This document shows, piece by piece, positions 1-5,069 of a DNA stretch of 5,069 nt. The stretch comes from an uncultured Acidimicrobiales bacterium (GTDB taxonomy: Bacteria; Actinomycetota; Acidimicrobiia; Acidimicrobiales; SZUA-35). The notes beneath the pieces were generated by a model that was given only the letters and a program-made list of their open reading frames with translations, was not told the origin of the DNA and did not search any database. How positions within the stretch are numbered: the first letter of the stretch is position 1; each line of letters opens with the position of its first letter. The position numbers and the translations under genes are program-made. The stretch spans positions 1-5,069 of the forward strand of contig CALLIQ010000775.1 in the NCBI GenBank assembly GCA_938008925.1, read 5' to 3'.

Positions 1-2
1 TC

Positions 3-710
3 TCGGTCTACCAGAGCCACGAGCCGGGCGTCGTCGGTCCGGTTCGATCGGTCCGCACGACCGACTTCGACATCCTCGCCGCCATGAACTCGCCATTGCT
101 CAGCGGCTCGGGAGCCAACGCCAACGTCCTCGCTTCGCTCGGTTCGCGATCGATCATCAACGTGAACGCCCGCGAGGTTCCGGGTGCGTACTTCCGAAGC
201 GGAGGCGTCGCACCGCACAACCTGTTCACTCGACCGGCCGACCTTCGAGCCGCTGGCGATGCAGCGGGTGGCTTGCCGCCGGCGCTGTTCTCGTACCGGT
301 CGTCGACCGACGAGGTGGTTGGCACGCCGGTCGCCGGCGTCGACCTGCCGTACGGCAACACGACCGTGAACTACCGCTGGAACGGCGTTGGTTGGGCCCG
401 CACCCAAGATGGTCGGGCCGTCGTCGATGCAACCGGCCGCCTGGTCGCCCCGCCGAACGTCGTCGTCATCGTGACGCCGTACGTCCAATCGCCCGCCGAC
501 CTGACCTCACCCGAGGCGCAGTCGGTCGGAACCGGTCAGGCGATGGTGTTCACCGACGGTGAGTACATCCAGGCCACGTGGAGCCGCGACACGGCGCAAG
601 AACCGATCGCCGTGCTCGATGCAAACGGACAACCCATCCCACTGACCCCCGGCCAGACCTGGGTCGCACTCCCACCGCCCGGGGCCGCACAGCTCCGCAT
701 CACCGGCTGA
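3..710 (+). CDS. DUF3048 (YerB-like) domain protein, 3' part of gene (5' end outside window)
   Basis: The reading frame is open from the left edge (first full codon at 3) to a TGA at 708-710, giving 235 visible residues. The family is recognised from the opening stretch, with YQSHEPGVVGPVRSVRTTD at about residues 3-21, then a serine/glycine-rich turn. These match the N-terminal DUF3048 domain, whose members carry a YQ...VGPVRSxRxTD signature. From about residue 75 the C-terminal DUF3048 domain follows, with FTRPADLRA, GVDLPYG, NYRWNG and VIVTPY, and the late segment VFTDGEYIQATWSR. An ATG at 84 is not the real start, because the conserved domain continues upstream of it. Known relatives such as Bacillus YerB are often secreted or lipid-anchored and have no settled biochemical function. 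Any signal peptide would lie outside the window. The gene converges on the monooxygenase gene across a 106-nt gap. Family assignment is confident; function is unknown. Confidence 0.9.
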   Translation, partial: SVYQSHEPGVVGPVRSVRTTDFDILAAMNSPLLSGSGANANVLASLGSRSIINVNAREVPGAYFRSGGVAPHNLFTRPADLRAAGDAAGGLPPALFSYRSSTDEVVGTPVAGVDLPYGNTTVNYRWNGVGWARTQDGRAVVDATGRLVAPPNVVVIVTPYVQSPADLTSPEAQSVGTGQAMVFTDGEYIQATWSRDTAQEPIAVLDANGQPIPLTPGQTWVALPPPGAAQLRITG

Positions 711-720
711 CCCTCCAACG

Positions 721-803
721 CTTCTGGGGTCGCAGCCGCTTCGCTCGGCGAGTGTCGACTTCGTCGAACTCGTCTCGATCAGCGGAGGTTGCGACCCCGG
801 AAG
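721..803. repeat. Long imperfect palindrome in a convergent gap; possible bidirectional terminator or REP/MITE-like element
   Basis: The outer arms 721-734 and 790-803 are complementary over 14 positions with a single T:G wobble, including a perfect 9-bp core (GGGGTCGCA at 726-734, TGCGACCCC at 790-798). A second short stem follows (CCGCT 736-740 with AGCGG 781-785). The centre holds another hairpin: 749-759 pairs with 763-772 around a TTC loop, with one bulged G at 754. The whole structure sits between two convergent stop codons (710 and 819), where a terminator for both genes would be expected. There is no T-run on either side, so it is not a classic intrinsic terminator. An alternative is a dispersed, non-autonomous palindromic repeat. 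The structure is directly visible; its role is inferred. Confidence 0.6.
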
Positions 804-816
804 AGACGGAGGTTGG

Positions 817-1935
817 CTAGCTGGGGGCTGCGATGGGGCTCGGCTCGACCTCGAGTCGACCGTGGTCGATGTGGGGCAGGACGTGGCGGGCGAACAGGTC
901 GCATTCTGCGGCGTGCGGGTAGCCAGACAGGATGAAGGCGTCGATGCCAGCATCGATCAGCTCTTCGATCTTGCCCCGCACCTGATCGGGGTCACCGACG
1001 ATCGCGGCGCCAGCACCTGAGCGCGCTCGTCCGACGCCGGTCCAGAGATGGCGCTCGACGTAGCCGTCATCGTCGGACTCGTCACGCAATGCGGTCTGTG
1101 CGGCAACTCCGGCGGACGCCGAGTCGAGCGACTTCTTCCGGATGGCATCGCCGGTCTCGTCGTCGAGCTTCGAGAGCAGTCGGGCGGCGGCGATGCGGGC
1201 CTCTTCCTCTGTCTCTCGCACGATCACGTGGCTACGCCAGCCGTAGCGCAGGCTTCGCCCATACGCGGCTGCTCGCTCGTCCATGTCGGCCTTGACCTCG
1301 AGCACCTTGTCGGTGGTGTTCGGCCAGGTGAGGAACACGTCGGCGGCCGCAGCGGCGCAGTCGCGGGCCGCCGGCGACAGGCCACCGAAGTAGAACAACG
1401 GCGACCGGCCGGACACGGTTCGGATGCGCGGCGGTTCGATCTCGAGGTCGAGAAACTCGCCCTCATAACTCACACCGCGACCGTCGAGCAGCTCGCGCAG
1501 GGCGTACATGATCTCGGTCGAACGGCGATAGCGAGGCTCGGATTCGAGGGTCTCGCCAGGAATGTCGCTCGAGATGATGTTGATCGTCAGGCGGCCGCCG
1601 AGCATCTGGTCGAGCGTCGCCATCTGGCGTGCGACCTGCGGGACGACGAGCTCACCCATTCGCACGGCCAGCAGCAACCGAATCTGCTCGGTCAGGGGCG
1701 CCATGCCAGCGGCGAACGCGGTGTTGTCGATGCCGAGCTGGTAGCCCGACGGCAACAACACGTTGTCGTAGCCATAGCGGTCGGCGGTGAGAACGATGTT
1801 GCGACAGTGCTCCCACGAGCTCGCGAGTTCGGGGTCGGGGGCGCCGAGGAACTCGTAGTCGTCGTCGCACAATGCGGAGAACCACGACATCTCGACCGGG
1901 CGGCGGCCGCTGGCGGGGGCGCTCTGAGCGCTCAT
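817..1935 (-). CDS. SsuD-like LLM-class FMN-dependent monooxygenase (alkanesulfonate monooxygenase family)
   Basis: This 372-residue protein belongs to the bacterial luciferase-like superfamily and is closest in pattern to SsuD, which uses FMNH2 and O2 to cleave the C-S bond of alkanesulfonates and release sulfite. E. coli SsuD is about 381 residues, so the length fits. Visible family motifs are ADRYGYDNVLLPSG (51-64), ARQMATLDQMLGGRL (102-116), YFGGLSP (182-188), FLTW (201-204), WRSHVIVRETEEEA (233-246), KLDDETGDA (256-264), LWTGVGRARSGAGAAIVG (297-314) and FILSGYPHAAE (334-344). By hand alignment, Arg234, His236, Arg305 and Tyr339 match SsuD Arg226, His228, Arg297 and Tyr331, while the Cys54 position appears to be Leu67. 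The start at 1935 is preferred over an in-frame start at 2013. It overlaps the upstream stop as ATGA and has AAGGAG 8 nt upstream, whereas the longer form would add a basic, low-quality N-terminus inside the upstream gene. It is likely cytoplasmic. No flavin reductase partner (SsuE-like) is in the window. Family is confident; substrate is unknown. Confidence 0.92.
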   Translation of the reverse strand: MSAQSAPASGRRPVEMSWFSALCDDDYEFLGAPDPELASSWEHCRNIVLTADRYGYDNVLLPSGYQLGIDNTAFAAGMAPLTEQIRLLLAVRMGELVVPQVARQMATLDQMLGGRLTINIISSDIPGETLESEPRYRRSTEIMYALRELLDGRGVSYEGEFLDLEIEPPRIRTVSGRSPLFYFGGLSPAARDCAAAAADVFLTWPNTTDKVLEVKADMDERAAAYGRSLRYGWRSHVIVRETEEEARIAAARLLSKLDDETGDAIRKKSLDSASAGVAAQTALRDESDDDGYVERHLWTGVGRARSGAGAAIVGDPDQVRGKIEELIDAGIDAFILSGYPHAAECDLFARHVLPHIDHGRLEVEPSPIAAPS

Positions 1936-1966
1936 GAGAACATCTCCTTCATCTCGACCGGGCGGC
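1888..1966. repeat. Pair of 17-bp direct repeats flanking the dehydrogenase/monooxygenase junction
   Basis: CATCTCGACCGGGCGGC occurs at 1888-1904 and again at 1950-1966, a 62-bp offset. The copies lie in the start of the monooxygenase gene and the end of the dehydrogenase gene. Both encode an RPVEM peptide, followed a few residues later by Phe-Ser in each protein. The copies are exact; their origin by small duplication or by chance is not decided. Confidence 0.6.
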
Positions 1967-3053
1967 CTTCGTCGATGCTGCGATGAGCGGCGGCGCCGAT
2001 GGCCACCGACCACAGCCCGTCGTCGACGGTGACCTCGACCGGGCCTTCGCCTCGGATCGCCTGGCAGAACTTCACGTGCTCGACGTAGGACGATCCGTGG
2101 TGCAAGCCTTCGTGAGCGATCGACTCGTCGTCGACCACCTCCGCCTCGGCCTCACCGATGAAGTGCTCGCCTCGCCTGCCCCGCATCAGCGTGCCGGAGG
2201 GCAGCATCGCTTCGAGCTTGCCCTTCGCGCCGATGACGGAGACGGTCTCCTGTTCGCGGGTGGCCTCCGCGAACATGCACAGGTCGAGCATGGCTCGACG
2301 ACCGTTGGCGTAGTCGACGATCACGTAGGCGTTGTCGAGGATGTCGGAGGTCTTGCCGTCGTAGACCTCGTCGAGATGGTTGACGTTCTGTCCACCCGAT
2401 GCGAACACTCGAATCGGACGCTCGCCCATGACGAGGTTCATCAGATCGAAGAAGTGGCACGTCTTCTCGACGAGCGTCCCGCCGGTGTTCTCGCTGAAAC
2501 GATTCCAATCACCGATCTTCACCAGGAACGGGAACCGGTGCTCGGTGATCGACACCATCTGTGGGGTCCCCACCTCGCCGTCGGCCACGCCGTCGATCAG
2601 GGCCGCAACGGCCGGCATGTAGCGGTACTCGAGGCCGACCCACACGATGCGGTCGGGATGATCGGGGGCGCTCGCTTCGACGGCGGCGACGAGCGCTTCG
2701 GCGTCGGCGACGGTGGTACACATCGGCTTCTCGAGCAGGACGTGGAGACCGGAGGCGAGCACATCGGCCATCACATCGATGTGGGTGAAGTTGGGGCTCG
2801 CGACGACGACGGCGTCGCACAGGCCGCTCGAGAGGAGGTCTCGGTGGTCTTCGAAGGTGGCGATCGGCTGCCCGTCGGGCCCGGCCGCCGCCTCGATCGC
2901 GGCTCGACGCGATGGTTCGTGCGGGTCTGACCCAGCGGTGACGACGGCACCGTCGAGCACATTGATGTTCTCGATGTGTTCGATGCCCATCATGCCGGTG
3001 CCGATGACGCCGTAGCGGATCGGCCCGTCTGTGGTGAGGGAAGAGTCAGACAT
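1932..3053 (-). CDS. Gfo/Idh/MocA-family NAD(P)-dependent oxidoreductase
   Basis: This 373-residue protein has the two-domain layout of the Gfo/Idh/MocA family, which typically oxidises or reduces sugars, inositols and related polyols. The N-terminal Rossmann fold shows YGVIGTGMMGIEHI (14-27) with Gly18, Gly20 and Gly23 as the nucleotide-binding glycines, then VVVASPNFTHIDV (82-94) and the family hallmark LLEKPM (106-111) with Glu108-Lys109-Pro110. The C-terminal domain has GGTLVEKTCHFFDL (191-204). His200 sits where the family's catalytic His is expected, and Glu196 replaces the usual Asp of the GGGxLxDxGxH pattern. The start at 3053 (MSDSS...) has a weak GGTGGA 8 nt upstream. An in-frame start at 3095 would add a Cys/Trp-rich 14-residue leader unlike the family. 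It is the first gene of an operon with the SsuD-like monooxygenase, so the two probably act on the same or successive substrates. It is probably cytoplasmic. Family is confident; substrate and direction are unknown. Confidence 0.92.
   Translation of the reverse strand: MSDSSLTTDGPIRYGVIGTGMMGIEHIENINVLDGAVVTAGSDPHEPSRRAAIEAAAGPDGQPIATFEDHRDLLSSGLCDAVVVASPNFTHIDVMADVLASGLHVLLEKPMCTTVADAEALVAAVEASAPDHPDRIVWVGLEYRYMPAVAALIDGVADGEVGTPQMVSITEHRFPFLVKIGDWNRFSENTGGTLVEKTCHFFDLMNLVMGERPIRVFASGGQNVNHLDEVYDGKTSDILDNAYVIVDYANGRRAMLDLCMFAEATREQETVSVIGAKGKLEAMLPSGTLMRGRRGEHFIGEAEAEVVDDESIAHEGLHHGSSYVEHVKFCQAIRGEGPVEVTVDDGLWSVAIGAAAHRSIDEGRPVEMKEMFS
1944..1949 (-). promoter_or_regulatory. Ribosome binding site of the monooxygenase gene
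   Basis: On the minus strand this reads AAGGAG, 8 nt before the ATG at 1935. It lies within the last codons of the upstream dehydrogenase gene. Together with the 4-base ATGA overlap (1932-1935), it fixes the start and suggests translational coupling. Confidence 0.85.
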
Positions 3054-3129
3054 CCACACAGTCCACCAGCACGCAGCGCAGACCACACCGGTCAACGACC
3101 CAATTTCATCGGGTCATCGGCACCATGGC

Positions 3130-3147
3130 GGTGTCGGTACCGACACC
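3130..3147. promoter_or_regulatory. Perfect 18-bp palindrome in a divergent intergenic region; candidate operator
   Basis: GGTGTCGGTACCGACACC is self-complementary over all 18 bases, with no spacer. It lies in the 160-nt gap between the divergent dehydrogenase-monooxygenase operon (start 3053) and the small membrane protein gene (start 3214), about 77 nt upstream of the dehydrogenase start codon. This size, symmetry and location suit a homodimeric transcription factor such as a TetR-, GntR- or LacI-type regulator. No regulator gene is in the window. The palindrome is seen directly; its function as an operator is inferred. Confidence 0.55.
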
Positions 3148-3201
3148 CACCCGCCCGTTTCGGCCCGCAACCCCGACCGGCGGATCCGCGAGCCCGCTGC
3201 G

Positions 3202-3207
3202 TACCCT
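3202..3207 (+). promoter_or_regulatory. Putative -10 box for leaderless transcription of the small membrane protein gene
   Basis: TACCCT fits the loose actinobacterial -10 pattern TAnnnT. It ends 7 nt before the GTG at 3214, so transcription would begin at or next to the start codon. There is no Shine-Dalgarno before that GTG, which agrees with a leaderless mRNA. No clear -35 element is visible. I found no equally good box for the opposite-strand operon. Confidence 0.45.
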
Positions 3208-3213
3208 GGCTAC

Positions 3214-3615
3214 GTGCTCGGGCTACCACTGGTGATCGTCGGGAGTCGCCTCCAATCGATCGCCGCCATCGCCATCGCCGCGGCGATCGCCATCGCCCTC
3301 GTTCCCGAGCAGCCTGCATGGGCAGTGGCGAGCGCCAGCCTCACGATCTTCGCCGTCTCGAGAGCGATCATGCGCCTCGAGCTCGACGTCGACGCCGTGT
3401 CGTGGCGGACCTGGCGAGGCTCGGTCGAGGCACCTCGTTCGGGCCTCGAACTCGACATGGGGCACCGCTACATCCGCATTGGAACGTCAGACCGCCAGCA
3501 CATCAAGATCGAAGTCCCGGTGGAGATCCGGCCGAACGTCCGCGAGTGGGTCGAGGGCTCGCAAAGCGGGTCGAGCGGCTCGTTCAGCGATGGACCCGAC
3601 GACGGCGCGAACTGA
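3214..3615 (+). CDS. Small membrane protein with two N-terminal helices and a beta-rich tail (unknown function)
   Basis: I do not recognise a named family. From the GTG at 3214 the product is 133 residues. Residues about 15-30 (SIAAIAIAAAIAIALV) and about 34-53 are hydrophobic and separated by a PEQP turn, forming a likely two-helix membrane hairpin. Residues 54-112 alternate charged and hydrophobic positions (LELDVDAVSWRTW, GHRYIRIG, HIKIEVPVEI) and look like several beta-strands. This layout resembles small actinobacterial proteins with two helices followed by a PH-like cytoplasmic domain. The last 20 residues are Ser/Gly/Asp-rich and probably disordered. An ATG at 3031 in the same frame is unlikely, since it would run into the divergent dehydrogenase gene and add a hydrophilic, His-rich leader. 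A second in-frame GTG at 3232 is possible. The gene converges on the ABC transporter gene with 14 nt between stop codons. Coding status is fairly likely; function is unknown. Confidence 0.65.
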   Translation: MLGLPLVIVGSRLQSIAAIAIAAAIAIALVPEQPAWAVASASLTIFAVSRAIMRLELDVDAVSWRTWRGSVEAPRSGLELDMGHRYIRIGTSDRQHIKIEVPVEIRPNVREWVEGSQSGSSGSFSDGPDDGAN

Positions 3616-3629
3616 GGGCCTGGGTCTGG

Positions 3630-5069
3630 TCAGCCAGCGTTCCCCGGCCCGGATCCGTCCGGCCCCGAGACGATCACGGTGCCACCCTCGACGGTGAGGA
3701 CCTGGTCGGCGAGCTCGAGGGCAACGGGTCGATGGGAGACGGCCAACACGGTGAATCCGGCACCGCGGAGGTTGCGCCACAGATCGAGCTCGGTCTCGAC
3801 GTCGAGGGCGCTCGACAGATCGTCGAGCAGCAGAAGGTCGGCCGTGCGGGCCAAGGCCCGTGCCGTCGCCACCCGCTGACGCTGACCACCGGACAACCGG
3901 AGGCCTCTCGGCCCGACCATCGTCGCCACGCCGTCGGCCATCTCCGCGACGTCACGATCGACCGCAGCGAGCGCAAGGGCCCGCCCGAGCTGCGGGTCGC
4001 CGCCGGCGGGCGCATTCTCGGCGACGTGCGCGTTCGGGGTCGCGCCGGAGAGCAGCACGTTGTCGGCGATCGAGTCGGAGAGCAGCTGCGGCACCTGAGG
4101 AAGGAACGCCGACCGTGGCGGCACCATGAATGCAGCGAGGTCGTCGATCGGTGCACCGTTCCAGCTCACGGTGCCCTCGATTGCGCCGAGTGGTTCCGAG
4201 CCCGTCCACACCAGCCCGGCCAACGTGCGAAGCAGCGTCGTCTTGCCCGAGCCGACCGCACCGGTGACGACGGTGAAACTCCCTCGCTCGAGCCGAAACC
4301 CGACGTCTGACAGCACGGGAACCAGCTCGCCGACGCCGCCGCGAAGCGAGACCGACAGCCCCGACACCGTCAACGAATCCAGCGGTTCCACAGCCCGGGT
4401 CCCGTCATCACCGCCGAGGCGTCGCTCACCAACCCGCTCCCCCGGAACCGCCGCTGCCGCCTCGATTCGATCCGCCAATTGGCGCTCAGAGGCCGGCAGG
4501 GAGCGACGCAAGGCGACGTCGGACGGGTGGTCGGCAGAAACGAGCCTGGTCATGTTCTCGTACGAGACGAGGGACTGCTTCCGCCGAGCGAGCAGGCGAC
4601 CGATCATCCTCGGCAAGAAGTTGAGGTAGGCGAGATAGGTCGCGAACACGGCGAGATCGGCCGGAGAGAGCGAACCACTTCGGATGGCCGCCGCGCTCGC
4701 GACGAGCAACAGGCCGAAGGCCAAATCGCCCGACCCGGAGGCGAACGCCATGATCCCGTCCTCGAGCACTCGATCGCGAACCGCCGTTTGCCGCCGGGTG
4801 TCGGCCAACTCGCCCAGGTTGGCGACCACGCTCGGACTCGCATCGTTGACCTTCACCGCCGTTGCGCCCGCCAACACGTCGGTCAAGGCGCCACTGAACG
4901 CAGCGGTGGCTGCCCGGTCGGCCCGTCGATACGACTTGACCCTCTCGTCGACCGTCTTGGTCACGACGGCGACGGCGATCATCGGAATGAACACGATGAG
5001 TGTGGCCCGCCAGTCGAGCGAACCGAGGACGAGGACCGAGATCACCGTGAAAACGACGCCGCCGAAGAC
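3630..5069 (-). CDS. ABC exporter with fused permease and ATPase domains, C-terminal part (5' end outside window)
   Basis: The frame is open from the right edge (last base 5069) to a TGA at 3630-3632, giving 479 visible residues. Full-length half-transporters of this type are about 580-620 residues, so roughly the first 100-150 are missing. A GTG at 5045 is not the true start, because a membrane segment (FGGVVFTVISVLVLG) continues through it. Visible membrane segments are at fragment residues about 1-16, 21-37 and 108-130, plus a weaker one near 138-155. A charged linker follows, then the ATPase domain: Walker A GAVGSGKTT (270-278), Q-loop FLPQVPQLLSDSI (322-334), signature LSGGQRQR (392-399), Walker B ADLLLLDD (410-417), D-loop SALD and H-loop VLAVSHRP (441-448). 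The residue after the Walker B Asp, normally catalytic Glu, is Asp417. The protein would sit in the inner membrane and couple ATP hydrolysis to export of an unknown substrate. A partner half-transporter, if any, would be encoded upstream of the window edge. Confidence 0.95.
   Translation of the reverse strand, partial: VFGGVVFTVISVLVLGSLDWRATLIVFIPMIAVAVVTKTVDERVKSYRRADRAATAAFSGALTDVLAGATAVKVNDASPSVVANLGELADTRRQTAVRDRVLEDGIMAFASGSGDLAFGLLLVASAAAIRSGSLSPADLAVFATYLAYLNFLPRMIGRLLARRKQSLVSYENMTRLVSADHPSDVALRRSLPASERQLADRIEAAAAVPGERVGERRLGGDDGTRAVEPLDSLTVSGLSVSLRGGVGELVPVLSDVGFRLERGSFTVVTGAVGSGKTTLLRTLAGLVWTGSEPLGAIEGTVSWNGAPIDDLAAFMVPPRSAFLPQVPQLLSDSIADNVLLSGATPNAHVAENAPAGGDPQLGRALALAAVDRDVAEMADGVATMVGPRGLRLSGGQRQRVATARALARTADLLLLDDLSSALDVETELDLWRNLRGAGFTVLAVSHRPVALELADQVLTVEGGTVIVSGPDGSGPGNAG

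Noticed and set aside
1048..1986. Long + strand open frame (312 codons) opposite the monooxygenase gene, followed by another at 1983-2930 that overlaps it by ATGA
   Set aside because: Both lie antisense to well-recognised genes, have low-complexity translations with no family motifs, and are typical of high-GC third-position bias. The ATGA overlap is a coincidence of the shadow frames.
1936..2013. 26-residue N-terminal extension of the monooxygenase from an in-frame start at 2013
   Set aside because: The extension is Arg-rich, unlike the family, and overlaps the dehydrogenase coding region. The ATG at 1935 has an ideal ribosome binding site and ATGA coupling.
3090..3095. TTGACC on the minus strand as a -35 box for the dehydrogenase operon
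   Set aside because: There is no acceptable -10 sequence 16-18 nt downstream, so the match is probably chance.
3031..3213. ATG at 3031 as the start of the small membrane protein
   Set aside because: It lies inside the divergent dehydrogenase gene and adds a 61-residue hydrophilic leader with no recognisable domain. The GTG at 3214 fits the membrane topology and the -10 box better.
3258..3300. GCCATCGCC repeats and 10- and 14-bp palindromes as a repeat element
   Set aside because: They are explained by alternating Ala and Ile codons in a membrane helix under strong codon bias.
3646..3667. GC-rich inverted repeat near the convergent stops (CCGGA TCCG TCCGG) as a terminator
   Set aside because: The stem is only 5 bp, lies within the last codons of the ABC gene and has no T-run.
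2976..4310. 444-codon + strand open frame crossing the divergent gap, the small membrane gene and part of the ABC gene
   Set aside because: It crosses three separate features in a different frame, with an Arg/His/Pro-rich translation typical of a shadow frame.

Overview
The window is uniformly high-GC DNA with G/C-rich third codon positions, tightly packed genes and one candidate leaderless GTG start. It fits a high-GC actinobacterium. An Acidimicrobiia/Ilumatobacter-type organism is my best guess from overall style, but this is inference: no rRNA or marker gene is present. I see no tRNA, rRNA, CRISPR array, transposase or phage gene.

Layout from left to right: (1) On the + strand, positions 3-710 hold the 3' part of a gene for a DUF3048 (YerB-like) protein whose 5' end lies outside the window. 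(2) A 106-nt convergent gap (711-816) is largely filled by a long imperfect palindrome at 721-803. (3) On the - strand, 3053 down to 817, lies a two-gene operon: a Gfo/Idh/MocA-family NAD(P)-dependent oxidoreductase, then an SsuD-like flavin-dependent (LLM class) monooxygenase. The two genes overlap by ATGA, and a good Shine-Dalgarno sits inside the end of the first gene. (4) A 160-nt divergent gap (3054-3213) carries a perfect 18-bp palindrome (3130-3147) and a TACCCT -10-like box placed for leaderless transcription of the next gene. (5) On the + strand, 3214-3615 encodes a small two-helix membrane protein with a beta-rich tail. (6) Converging on it with a 14-nt gap, the - strand from 3630 to the window edge encodes the C-terminal part of a fused permease/ATPase ABC exporter.

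The most functionally suggestive unit is the dehydrogenase-monooxygenase operon. The monooxygenase keeps several residues I associate with the SsuD active site but seems to lack the Cys54 equivalent. This points to an organosulfonate or related substrate other than simple alkanesulfonates. Pairing with a Gfo/Idh/MocA (sugar or polyol-type) oxidoreductase makes a sulfonated sugar such as sulfoquinovose a testable but unproven candidate. The other genes look like ordinary envelope or housekeeping genes with no evident link to this operon.
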